Below are positions 1 through 5,559 of a DNA stretch of 5,924 nucleotides, one piece after another. Numbering within the stretch: the stretch's first letter is position 1; each line of letters begins with the position of its first letter. A program made the position numbers and the translations under genes. The DNA lies in NCBI GenBank assembly GCA_003449595.1, contig DMHB01000324.1, positions 1-5,924 on the forward strand, written 5' to 3'. Source of the DNA: Microscillaceae bacterium. GTDB lineage: Bacteria; Bacteroidota; Bacteroidia; Cytophagales; Microscillaceae. The notes below the pieces were generated by a model. It did no database searches. It was not told the origin of the DNA and was given only the letters and a program-made list of their open reading frames with translations.

Positions 1-8
1 TGCACACC

Positions 9-122
9 TTACGGGGGTTCTTCTAGGGCAAACTCGGTGGCGCTGATACCACCTTGTACTTTACTAAGCAACCGAGCTTGTGTGCTCAGCTGTTGGGCAA
101 TGGATTTATCAGGGTAATACAT
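9..122 (-). CDS. Possible 37-aa small protein or leader peptide (doubtful)
   Basis: A complete short ORF with an ATG start (120-122) and a TAA stop (9-11), encoding 37 residues that begin MYYPDKSIAQ and end FALEEPP. It lies on the same strand as the three genes before it, 146 bp after the end of the barrel-like gene. It has no signal peptide or membrane segment and resembles no family I know. The start is preceded by A-rich sequence rather than a Shine-Dalgarno, which is normal for Bacteroidota. Five C bases (13-17) sit just before the stop, so a one-base indel there could hide a longer gene continuing off the window; only eight bases remain to judge this. It could be a genuine small protein, a leader peptide, the start of a frameshifted gene, or chance. 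Confidence 0.3.
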   Translation of the reverse strand: MYYPDKSIAQQLSTQARLLSKVQGGISATEFALEEPP

Positions 123-181
123 AGTCTTGCTAATTTTTGGTTAAAGTAAATGTTTGCATTACAAAACATATACCAACTGTA

Positions 182-241
182 AGGGCAAAAAGTTTTGAAA
201 GTTAATTGCTGCCAGTTTGTCTTTCAATACAATTTTGCCCT
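182..241. repeat. Nested inverted repeat, potential RNA hairpin
   Basis: The outer arms AGGGCAAAA (182-190) and TTTTGCCCT (233-241) are exact reverse complements of 9 bp. Inside them TTGAAAG (195-201) and CTTTCAA (221-227) form a second exact 7-bp pair, separated from the outer arms by 4 and 5 nt. The transcript could fold into a two-part stem with a 19-nt terminal loop. It sits between the stop of the barrel-like gene at 269 and the short ORF starting at 122. No T-tract follows it on the minus strand, so it is not a textbook intrinsic terminator. It may protect the 3' end of the upstream mRNA, be a structured leader, or be a regulatory or small RNA element. Confidence 0.55.
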
Positions 242-268
242 CTTCTGAACAAGACTTTTTGTCGTATT

Positions 269-1069
269 TTAATGATTCTTTGGCTTAGTGCCACCCTCTT
301 TTTCCCATAAATCCCACCCTAATAAGTTAAGTTCTAATACGATTCCATCTTTGGCCTCAGAGTCGGGATTGGCGATTAAGGCACCGGCGCAAAGCTGCAC
401 ACGGCGGCCAGCATTGAACATCCCTCCAATGACCGATACCGCCGAAGCGTGATCGCCCGAGATAAAATCACCCATCAAATACCATCTTTTTGATAAAGGA
501 ATTTCGTAACCGGCTAAAATACCAGCTTGCACTCCTTCGCCAACAAAATAATTGTCAGTAACATAGCCGCCCAACATTATTTTAAGATGGTGGTTTGATT
601 CGAAACCAAAAAGCCCATAACTAAAGTGCGTCAGTTTCATCTGCTCAGCTTGGGTAGCCACGTTGGTACCTGCTTGTGTACCAATGTTAAACTTGAAATT
701 TTTGGCAATTTTAACATACTTCTGCGCTGTAAGCAAAACCAGAGGTGATAAGGCCTGCTGATTGGTGGGGTTGGCATTCGTTTCTACCCAAGCATAACGC
801 GGGTTTCTGAAATCGAAGGCAACGCTGATTACATTGACCCCAATGTCCCAGCCCTTACCTAAGCCATACACAAAGTGTTGTTTAGACTCAAAAGAGCTGG
901 GATTGTATAAGTTAATTTGATGCTGGTAAAAAACTTTGTTTTTTTCGGTTATATCCCCAGAGGGAATATTAAATAGATTTTGTTGACCATAGCAAAGGTT
1001 GACAGTCCTGAGGTTGAGTGTAGTAATAAATAACAAGGCGCTGACAGCACCAAAAACTTTGTTTTTCAT
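269..1069 (-). CDS. Secreted beta-barrel-like outer-membrane protein, function unknown
   Basis: Encodes 266 residues from the ATG at 1067-1069. This start is chosen because it gives a proper signal peptide: MKNK, a hydrophobic stretch to about residue 20, and probable cleavage near residue 28, before QQN. The frame stays open upstream only to a TTG at 1147, and the extra residues spoil the signal peptide. The mature part alternates glycine-rich and aromatic short segments, for example GLGKGWDIGVNV (69-80), KIMLGGYV (163-170) and QAGILAGYEIPL (181-192), as expected for transmembrane beta strands. The 'GLGxGWxxGV' pattern resembles outer-membrane proteins annotated as MetA-pathway phenol-degradation-like, but I hold that loosely. 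It lies 101 bp after the 140-aa gene on the same strand, so co-transcription is possible but unproven. The surface-barrel call is inference; the substrate is unknown. Confidence 0.8.
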   Translation of the reverse strand: MKNKVFGAVSALLFITTLNLRTVNLCYGQQNLFNIPSGDITEKNKVFYQHQINLYNPSSFESKQHFVYGLGKGWDIGVNVISVAFDFRNPRYAWVETNANPTNQQALSPLVLLTAQKYVKIAKNFKFNIGTQAGTNVATQAEQMKLTHFSYGLFGFESNHHLKIMLGGYVTDNYFVGEGVQAGILAGYEIPLSKRWYLMGDFISGDHASAVSVIGGMFNAGRRVQLCAGALIANPDSEAKDGIVLELNLLGWDLWEKEGGTKPKNH

Positions 1070-1170
1070 TGGATATACTAAGTTGAAAAAGAAGATAAAA
1101 CAATAAGTAGCTTGACACAAGCAGTGCGAAATGCGCTGCCAAGCCAAATATTCATATCACTTTCCAAAAC

Positions 1171-1593
1171 TTAGTACAAGGAATAAATGGTAGCAATGAA
1201 TTGGTAATATTCCGGCAAAGGAATAACCTGTGCAAAAAAAGGATTATGTGCAAATGATGCGATAGCTTGCGTAGCTGGCGGAAATAAAATATGAAAGAGA
1301 ACGACTTGATTGGGAAGCCAAAAAGAAGTTAATTTTTTGTTCCTTTTAAAGAAATCTTCAAACTCATCATCCTCATTTTCGGGTGTATGATCAGGCGTTT
1401 CTGCCCAAGCGTGCTCTACAAACTCAAATAAACTATTTATTTCGTCTATATGAGTGGTAACTTGATTCTCTTGTTTTTCTTGGGTTATAGCATACCAACT
1501 AAATACAGACCCGTGGCGGGCACGATACTCTGGAAACAGCAGTATTGTGTTTAACAGGTTGAAGATAAGTACCCAAGCCACTAATTTTTCCAT
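1171..1593 (-). CDS. Conserved-looking hypothetical protein with hydrophobic N-terminus and acidic patch
   Basis: Encodes 140 residues from the ATG at 1591-1593; a GTG codon directly upstream is also in frame but a less likely start. I do not recognise the family. Residues 4-20 form a hydrophobic segment (AWVLIFNLLNTILLF), either a signal anchor or a signal peptide without an obvious cleavage site. Residues 65-80 are strongly acidic (EDDEFED core), followed by a basic KRNKK run. Residues 95-125 are again hydrophobic and rich in Phe and Pro, and the C-terminus is aromatic (ending IATIYSLY). This suggests a small membrane-associated or exported protein. It lies between two barrel-protein genes on the same strand with gaps of about 100 bp each side. 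A 12-bp perfect palindrome sits 15 bp upstream of its start. Codon use looks like its neighbours, so it is probably a real gene. Confidence 0.68.
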   Translation of the reverse strand: MEKLVAWVLIFNLLNTILLFPEYRARHGSVFSWYAITQEKQENQVTTHIDEINSLFEFVEHAWAETPDHTPENEDDEFEDFFKRNKKLTSFWLPNQVVLFHILFPPATQAIASFAHNPFFAQVIPLPEYYQFIATIYSLY

Positions 1594-1608
1594 CACGTCT
1601 ATATGAGA

Positions 1609-1620
1609 GTGTTATAACAC
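1609..1620. promoter_or_regulatory. 12-bp perfect palindrome, candidate operator
   Basis: GTGTTATAACAC is a perfect palindrome ending 15 bp before the ATG of the 140-aa gene (start 1593, minus strand). Its position in the 5' leader or promoter would suit a dimeric repressor, or a small hairpin in the mRNA. No regulator is encoded next to it, and no convincing -33/-7 pair lies around it. One such palindrome in AT-rich DNA can occur by chance. Confidence 0.3.
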
Positions 1621-1692
1621 AAAAATGTAGTATTACTATTATAACTTTACGAAGATACGTTTTGTTTAGCTTTTTCCAAAATTTTTGAGGCA

Positions 1693-2487
1693 TTAATGTA
1701 CTTGTTCTTTACTTTTTTTAGGGGGCTGTAGGCTAAGCGATTTCTGTAAAGGAATGAAAATCATCACTTTAGTTGTCCAAACATTGTCGTTACCCGCAGT
1801 TCTTCCCAATCTGGAAATATTATCCAAATAGTCCGTCAATGGGTTCATCCACACACTTTGTATGCCAATGCCATAGCCATTTCTTAACAGATAGCCTATG
1901 CCCAAGCCCGTCGGGAAACAAACACTTGTGTTGCCATACTCCTCTCCTCGGGCACGTGTAGCACGCTGTGCTTGTAAATTGCCACCATTTTGGTCGCGGG
2001 GTTCAAAACGTATCAATCCTATTCCTTGGCTCAGATAGACAAAAAAACGGCGTGTTTTCCACAAATTAATAATCAACTCATAGTGCAAATGAATCAAAGA
2101 TGTGCGAAAATAAGTATTGGCTTGGGGTGTGGTGGTGGTACTTGTAGTTGGGGCAATAAAAAGGTCGAAATTACCACTTTCGCCTGTCATAAATCCTGCT
2201 CCCAAAGCAAGCCTGCTATTGATACGGCGTTTTTTCCGAAAGGTAAGTGAGGTTTGGAAAGACGAAGCCCATTGGTTGCCATACGCTGACAAATCGCCTT
2301 GGTAGGTGTTGGCACTTATACCAATTTCCCACAATAACTTTACTTTGGGAACAGACAAATTGACGATGCTATCCCATTGGAAGTTGGGAAAAGTAGCGGG
2401 GTCTTGCTGCTGACTCCACAGCAAAATGGGGCTATGGAGACAAGCAAAAAACAACCCTATAAAAATATGTTTTGTTACAAACTTCAT
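1693..2487 (-). CDS. Outer-membrane beta-barrel protein, DUF6089/PorG-like
   Basis: Encodes 264 residues from the ATG at 2485-2487; a TTG three codons earlier is in frame but less likely. A signal peptide is clear: MKFVTK, a hydrophobic core to residue 24, and probable cleavage after LWS before QQQDP. The mature protein starts with a linker and then 'WEIGISANTYQGDLS' (53-67), whose x-YxGDL pattern is typical of DUF6089-like barrels. Alternating strands follow (YFRTSLIHLHYELII, TGLGIGYLL, YGIGIQSVW), then TDYLDNIS (218-225), close to the 'TDYLDDVS' signature I associate with that family, which includes the type IX secretion component PorG. The C-terminal tail is lysine-rich. A run of Thr and Ser (113-120) marks a probable surface loop. 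No other secretion genes are near, so a PorG role is not established; a generic barrel is the safer reading. Confidence 0.82.
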   Translation of the reverse strand: MKFVTKHIFIGLFFACLHSPILLWSQQQDPATFPNFQWDSIVNLSVPKVKLLWEIGISANTYQGDLSAYGNQWASSFQTSLTFRKKRRINSRLALGAGFMTGESGNFDLFIAPTTSTTTTPQANTYFRTSLIHLHYELIINLWKTRRFFVYLSQGIGLIRFEPRDQNGGNLQAQRATRARGEEYGNTSVCFPTGLGIGYLLRNGYGIGIQSVWMNPLTDYLDNISRLGRTAGNDNVWTTKVMIFIPLQKSLSLQPPKKSKEQVH

Positions 2488-2581
2488 CGCTTTCAACCGG
2501 TGTGATTGGCTGCTTGGTTTACGTAAAAAAATATTTCTTGGCGAAAAAAGACCACCTTAAAACTTTTTGAGCGGAGAGTTA

Positions 2582-2594
2582 TACAAAATTTGTA
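2582..2594. promoter_or_regulatory. 13-bp palindrome in divergent promoter region
   Basis: TACAAA and TTTGTA flank one central A, giving an exact inverted repeat with 6-bp arms. It lies in the 142-bp space between the divergent starts at 2487 (minus) and 2630 (plus). On each strand it also matches TAnnTTTG at 7 of 8 positions, so it may be part of a -7 box rather than an operator. The nearest upstream TTTG on the plus strand (2566-2569) is only 15 bp away, shorter than usual. A weak call in AT-rich DNA. Confidence 0.25.
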
Positions 2595-2629
2595 AATTCA
2601 CTATTAAGATAACTAAACCCAAAATTACT

Positions 2630-3079
2630 ATGAAAACCCTGTTCTTTTACATCGGACTGTTCTTTGTTTGTTGTTTGGAAGCTTGCCAAACACCTACCAA
2701 AGTTGACAAAGACAAACTAAAGGCCGAAGTAATAGCCGCCGAGCAGGCTTTTGCCCAAATGACAGCCGAAAAAGGTATTGCAGAGGCTTTTTATGCTTTT
2801 GCAGAAGACAACGCAGTCATCAAACGTGAAAACGATACCCTGATTAAAGGCAAAGACAATATCCGAGCCTATTATAGTGCACCTTTTTACCAAAAAGCCA
2901 AGGTTAGCTGGTCGCCCGATTTTGTAGAAGTGGCCGACTGTGGTACGATGGCTTACACCTATGGGCAGTATAATTGGGAGGGCATCACCCCAGAGGGGAA
3001 GCCTTTGGTACTCAAAGGGGTATTTCATACGGTTTGGAAAAAACTTCCCACCGGGCAGTGGCGCTATGTATGGGATTAA
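2630..3079 (+). CDS. DUF4440 / SnoaL-like (NTF2-fold) lipoprotein
   Basis: Encodes 149 residues from the ATG at 2630. An in-frame TTG at 2567 would add 21 residues ahead of the signal sequence and is unlikely. Residues 1-19 form a lipoprotein-type signal: MKTLFFYIGLFFV and then LEAC, with Cys19 the likely lipidated residue (Glu at -2 is unusual, but Bacteroidota lipoboxes are loose). The rest is one NTF2-like domain. A helical first half (KAEVIAAEQAFAQMTAEKG) leads to a pocket-forming AFAEDNAVI segment, the KGKDNIRAYY stretch and C-terminal strands. It ends with VFHTVWKKLPTGQWRYVWD, the hallmark of DUF4440. Such domains often bind small ligands or act as enzymes of unknown substrate, and none is predicted here. 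Its stop overlaps the stop of mce on the other strand. It is divergent from the DUF6089-like gene. Confidence 0.85.
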   Translation: MKTLFFYIGLFFVCCLEACQTPTKVDKDKLKAEVIAAEQAFAQMTAEKGIAEAFYAFAEDNAVIKRENDTLIKGKDNIRAYYSAPFYQKAKVSWSPDFVEVADCGTMAYTYGQYNWEGITPEGKPLVLKGVFHTVWKKLPTGQWRYVWD

Positions 3080-3480
3080 TCCCTGATTTCTTGGCAAAGC
3101 TCAACCAGCACCCCCTGGGTCGATTTTGGGTGTAAAAAGCAGACTAATTTATTGTCAGCGCCTCTTTTGGGGGTTTCGTTTAGTATGGTAAATCCTTCAG
3201 ATTTCAACCGCGCCATTTCAGCTACAATATCGGCTACTTCATAGGCAATGTGGTGGATGCCCTCGCCTCTTTTCTCGATAAATTTGGCGATGGCACTTTC
3301 GGATTGCGTAGCTTCCAAAAGCTCTATCTTGGTTTCTCCGACTTGAAAAAAGGATGTATTTACTCCTTCCGACACCACCTCTTCTACTTTATAATGAGGT
3401 TTGCCGAAAAGCTTGGCAAATAAATCGTTCGCTTGTGTCAAGTCTTTGACCGCAATGCCGATATGTTCTACTTTAAGCAT
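3076..3480 (-). CDS. mce: Methylmalonyl-CoA epimerase
   Basis: Encodes 134 residues, the usual length of bacterial methylmalonyl-CoA epimerases of the vicinal-oxygen-chelate fold. The enzyme interconverts the (R)- and (S)-epimers of methylmalonyl-CoA in the cytoplasm, linking propionyl-CoA carboxylase to the B12-dependent mutase in propionate, odd-chain and branched-chain amino acid breakdown, or the reverse. Two beta-alpha-beta-beta-beta halves are visible. Metal ligands by family alignment are His6 (VEHIGIAV), Glu53 (KIELLE), His77 (GIHHIAY) and Glu127 (VLVELCQ). Glu38 in the SEGV stretch matches the other acidic residue discussed for catalysis; this assignment is from memory of the family. 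Neither the mutase nor the carboxylase genes are in the window, so the gene stands alone. The ATG at 3480 gives the family's normal N-terminus. A good promoter lies about 90 bp upstream. Confidence 0.96.
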   Translation of the reverse strand: MLKVEHIGIAVKDLTQANDLFAKLFGKPHYKVEEVVSEGVNTSFFQVGETKIELLEATQSESAIAKFIEKRGEGIHHIAYEVADIVAEMARLKSEGFTILNETPKRGADNKLVCFLHPKSTQGVLVELCQEIRD

Positions 3481-3575
3481 ATTGAACTAAATTTGTATTT
3501 TTGTTGAAACTTTCTACTCTTAAAAGTGGTTAATTTGAACAATTAACAACACTTAAATAAGCTAAACCAGTCTTA

Positions 3576-3606
3576 CAAAGCTAAAAATAAAATATTGCTC
3601 ACTCAA
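3576..3606 (-). promoter_or_regulatory. Candidate Bacteroidota promoter for mce
   Basis: On the minus strand TAGCTTTG (3583 to 3576) matches the TAnnTTTG -7 consensus exactly, and a TTG (3606 to 3604) lies 20 bp upstream, close to the -33 spacing of Bacteroidota sigma-ABfr promoters. Transcription would start near 3569, giving a leader of roughly 90 nt before the mce ATG at 3480. The site lies in the 137-bp divergent gap shared with the A-type Fe-S carrier gene. Confidence 0.45.
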
Positions 3607-3617
3607 TTTTTGCACTT

Positions 3618-3944
3618 ATGATAACTGTTACAGACAAAGCAAAAGAGAAAATATTGTTGCTCAAATCAGAATCAGGTTTTTCTACCGCACACAACATCCG
3701 CGTATCTGTTAAAGGGGGTGGGTGCTCCGGTCTAATGTATGATTTGGACTTCGACGAAACCATCAGCCCTACCGATGAAGTGTTTGAAGACAAGGAAATT
3801 AAAATTTTGGTAGATAAAAAAAGTTTGCTTTATTTATTGGGTACTGTACTCGATTTTACAGACGGATTGAACGGCAAAGGCTTCCAATTTATTAACCCCA
3901 ACGCGTCGCGCACATGCGGTTGTGGCGAAAGTTTTGCTGTTTGA
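3618..3944 (+). CDS. A-type iron-sulfur cluster carrier (HesB/IscA/SufA/ErpA family)
   Basis: Encodes 108 residues, the normal size for an A-type carrier. These cytoplasmic proteins receive Fe-S clusters from the scaffold and hand them to apo-enzymes. The three conserved cluster-binding cysteines are present: Cys36 in KGGGCSGLMY, and Cys100 and Cys102 in the C-terminal SRTCGCGESF. The stretch GFQFINPNA (88-96) is the familiar lead-in to the CGCG end. The sequence alone does not tell SufA, IscA and ErpA apart, so no symbol is given. No suf or isc genes flank it; it stands alone, divergent from mce and ended by a strong terminator at 4016. The start at 3618 gives the family's usual MITVTDKA opening. 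A TAnnTTTG-like box right before the ATG is too close to serve as its promoter. Confidence 0.95.
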   Translation: MITVTDKAKEKILLLKSESGFSTAHNIRVSVKGGGCSGLMYDLDFDETISPTDEVFEDKEIKILVDKKSLLYLLGTVLDFTDGLNGKGFQFINPNASRTCGCGESFAV

Positions 3945-4015
3945 TAGTTTGACTTTCAAAAATTTTCAATAGTTTTAAGTCGCATTTTTCATAATGTATA
4001 GTTTAATAGTTAAAT

Positions 4016-4047
4016 GTCGGTTTTTTTAAAGCCGACTTTTACTTTTT
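4016..4047 (+). terminator. Intrinsic terminator after the A-type carrier gene
   Basis: GTCGGTTTT (4016-4024) and AAAGCCGAC (4028-4036) form a 9-bp stem, including one G-T pair, with a 3-nt T loop. The stem is followed by TTTTACTTTTT (4037-4047). This ends plus-strand transcription 72 bp after the stop of the Fe-S carrier gene, before the convergent hydrolase gene whose stop is at 4068. On the minus strand the hairpin is followed by ATTTAAC, so it is weaker in that direction, though it may still help end the hydrolase transcript. Confidence 0.75.
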
Positions 4048-4067
4048 CAAACCCATTCAGGCGCATT

Positions 4068-4952
4068 TTAAAGCAAGATTGGCTCGAAAAACTGGTTTAT
4101 TTCTCTTGCACATTCTTCGGGAGCTTCCTCCACAACAAAGTGCCCCGCCGAAACCTCTACTACTTGCCCTCGATTTTCTGCAAAACACTCCTCAAAATGA
4201 TGTGTATATTCTGGCAATATTACAATATCTCTATTGCCATAGATGTATAAGCCCGGCATCGAAAACTTCTGCCCACTCAACATAACCTCTTCCCATCTTT
4301 TTATATCATAATACATAGCCCTGTACATATTGCAACTGGTGGTTACAGTGCCCGGAATTTGAAAAGTACGCACATATTCTTGTACTGTACTTTCGGGAAA
4401 TTTTTTCTGGTGTGCCATCCTCAAAAAATGCCTAAGCCACGCTTCTTCCCTCCCTACAATGAGCGCTTCGGGCAAGTCGGGCTGTTGCATAAACGACTGA
4501 TACCAAAGGACTTGCTGCCCACTTTGGCGTAACTTCTCCCGTACTTTCAGGTTCCCTTTCGCATTGTTGATTACAGCAATGTTTAACAAGCATAGCGCTT
4601 TTACCCTTTCGGGGATGGCTAATGCAACCTCTTGGGCTACAATACCGCCCCAATCGTGCCCGCATAGGCCAAATGAATCAATGCCCATTGCATCGAGCAA
4701 GGCAACCACGTCGGCTGCTAAAGATTGTTTGGTGTATAGTTTTAGGTCGCCTAAAGTTCGTTCACTATCGCCTAAACCGCGCAAATCAGGTCGTATAACT
4801 CGGAAAGCAGGATTTAGCAATGGCACAATGGGTTCCCAGCACATTGAGCTTTGCGGCCACCCGTGGATGAATACCAAGGGAACACCATTTTCTGTGTCGC
4901 GCACGTGAAACATCCCCCGCGGGGTTTGGTAAGTAGAAGCTTTTGCGGCCAT
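4068..4952 (-). CDS. Alpha/beta hydrolase, epoxide-hydrolase-like
   Basis: Encodes 294 residues with the whole alpha/beta-hydrolase fold, cytoplasmic (no signal peptide). HGWP (30-33) is the oxyanion-hole motif typical of epoxide hydrolases and relatives. GHDWGG (98-103) carries the nucleophile elbow with Asp100, which points to epoxide hydrolase or dehalogenase rather than a serine esterase. RPDLRGLGDSE (54-64) is the usual conserved strand-turn. The lid (about 140-215) has tyrosines in the positions used for epoxide activation: Tyr151 in WYQSFMQQP and Tyr210 in NMYRA. Asp242 (GNRDIV) is a plausible acid and His271 (AGHFVVEEAP) the catalytic base. The likely reaction is opening of an epoxide to a diol; haloacid or haloalkane dehalogenation is the alternative, and the physiological substrate is unknown. 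The gene is divergent from the ArsR-type regulator (170-bp gap), a possible controller, and convergent with the Fe-S carrier gene. Confidence 0.88.
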   Translation of the reverse strand: MAAKASTYQTPRGMFHVRDTENGVPLVFIHGWPQSSMCWEPIVPLLNPAFRVIRPDLRGLGDSERTLGDLKLYTKQSLAADVVALLDAMGIDSFGLCGHDWGGIVAQEVALAIPERVKALCLLNIAVINNAKGNLKVREKLRQSGQQVLWYQSFMQQPDLPEALIVGREEAWLRHFLRMAHQKKFPESTVQEYVRTFQIPGTVTTSCNMYRAMYYDIKRWEEVMLSGQKFSMPGLYIYGNRDIVILPEYTHHFEECFAENRGQVVEVSAGHFVVEEAPEECAREINQFFEPILL

Positions 4953-5036
4953 TGGTTAAATATTTTTGGAGGAAAATTTAGTTTTAATTTCTTAGTAATC
5001 AGGCAGTTATTGAAGAGGAAACCTTGCAATATCATT

Positions 5037-5066
5037 CAAATTTAAAATATTTTGAGTGGTTTGAAA
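5037..5066 (-). promoter_or_regulatory. Candidate promoter for the hydrolase gene
   Basis: TAAATTTG on the minus strand (5044 to 5037) matches TAnnTTTG exactly. A TTTC (5066 to 5063), one mismatch from TTTG, lies 18 bp upstream. Transcription would start near 5030, about 78 nt before the ATG at 4952. The region is AT-rich, so a chance match is possible. It overlaps the sequence that must also hold the promoter of the divergent ArsR-type gene, so one repressor could affect both. Confidence 0.35.
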
Positions 5067-5103
5067 CTTTCTGGGGGATGATTTCAGTTATTAAACCAAA
5101 CAA

Positions 5104-5125
5104 AATATTAACATACTTTTATATG
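5104..5125. promoter_or_regulatory. Candidate operator, copy 1, overlapping the arsR-like start
   Basis: AATATTAACATAC (5104-5116) matches the sequence at 5460-5472 before the osmC-like gene at 12 of 13 bases. Over 22 bp (to 5125 here, 5481 there), 17 bases agree. This copy also holds CATA-N6-TATG (5112-5125), an inverted repeat that covers the ATG at 5123. ArsR-family repressors bind AT-rich imperfect inverted repeats in promoters they control, so autoregulation is plausible. The link is inferred from position only. Confidence 0.35.
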
Positions 5126-5440
5126 AATGAGGCTTTGCAGCAACTTCCCTTGCGAATTGAGGCGCAAAAATTAGAGAAAGCAGCTTTTATACTCAAGGCC
5201 ATTGGGCATCCTATCAGATTGGCCATCCTCGATTTGCTCGACCAAACCAACCAGATGCATGTCAGCGAACTACAAGAAAAATTAGATATCGAACAAGCTT
5301 TGTTGTCGCATCATCTCATCAAAATGAAGGACAAGGGGGTTTTATTAGCCGTGAAGAAGGGTAAATATATTTATTACAGCATCGCTGACCCATCAATGAT
5401 ACGGATTATTGACTGCATCGCGCAGTGTAAAGCGCTCTAA
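5123..5440 (+). CDS. ArsR/SmtB-family winged-helix transcriptional regulator
   Basis: Encodes 105 residues from the ATG at 5123, a standard ArsR length. In-frame upstream codons (ATG at 5078, TTG at 5024) would add an atypical tail. The opening is helical (LRIEAQKLEKAAFILKAIGHPIRLAILDLLD), the classic first part of ArsR proteins. The helix-turn-helix spans about 46-69: VSELQEKLDIEQALLSHHL with LSHHL in the recognition helix. A beta wing follows (VLLAVKKGKYIYYSIAD, 73-89) and then a dimerisation helix. The metal motif ELCVCDL is replaced by MHVSELQ, so it is not an arsenic or cadmium sensor of that type. Cys98 and Cys102 lie one turn apart in the last helix and could sense thiol oxidation, an electrophile or a metal; this is inference. 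A weak GCGC hairpin with a T7 tract sits at its 3' end. The osmC-like gene starts 119 bp downstream on the same strand. Confidence 0.9.
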   Translation: MNEALQQLPLRIEAQKLEKAAFILKAIGHPIRLAILDLLDQTNQMHVSELQEKLDIEQALLSHHLIKMKDKGVLLAVKKGKYIYYSIADPSMIRIIDCIAQCKAL

Positions 5441-5459
5441 TTTTTTTCAAACAAATAAA

Positions 5460-5481
5460 AATAATAACATACATTCATTTA
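5460..5481. promoter_or_regulatory. Candidate operator, copy 2, upstream of the osmC-like gene
   Basis: AATAATAACATAC (5460-5472) is the second copy of the element at 5104-5116 (12 of 13 identical). It lies 79-100 bp before the osmC-like ATG at 5560, in the gap after the ArsR-type gene. The inverted-repeat partner is degraded here (TTTA in place of TATG), so binding would be weaker or half-site only. AT-rich composition raises the chance of coincidence. Confidence 0.3.
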
Positions 5482-5559
5482 TCAAATTATAAATTTCTCC
5501 GACCCCATAACTTCTTATTTATACTTCACTGTTATTTCAAACCAAACCTTCCCACATTT

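Noticed and set aside
1070..1147. N-terminal extension of the barrel-like gene to a TTG at 1147
   Set aside because: It places 26 residues, several of them Cys, ahead of an excellent signal peptide starting at the ATG at 1069.
1443..1607. 12-bp exact direct repeat CGTCTATATGAG at 1443-1454 and 1596-1607
   Set aside because: One copy is within coding sequence, and about one such pair is expected by chance in a window of this size.
1499..1693. 64-codon minus-strand open frame between the barrel and 140-aa genes
   Set aside because: It overlaps the 140-aa gene in another frame and shows no recognisable features.
2567..2629. N-terminal extension of the DUF4440 lipoprotein to a TTG at 2567
   Set aside because: It would bury the lipoprotein signal sequence; the ATG at 2630 gives a normal N-terminus.
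2717..3097. 126-codon minus-strand open frame
   Set aside because: It lies opposite the DUF4440 lipoprotein gene, has no family resemblance and unnatural composition.
3605..3612. AATTTTTG box just before the Fe-S carrier ATG
   Set aside because: It is 7 of 8 to TAnnTTTG but ends 5 bp before the ATG at 3618, leaving no room for a leader.
3945..4013. Recurring TAGTTT words after the Fe-S carrier gene
   Set aside because: Spacing is irregular (25, 29 and 8 bp) and the region is AT-rich; no array structure.
4564..4908. 114-codon plus-strand open frame
   Set aside because: It lies opposite the well-supported hydrolase gene; no domain and unlikely residue composition.
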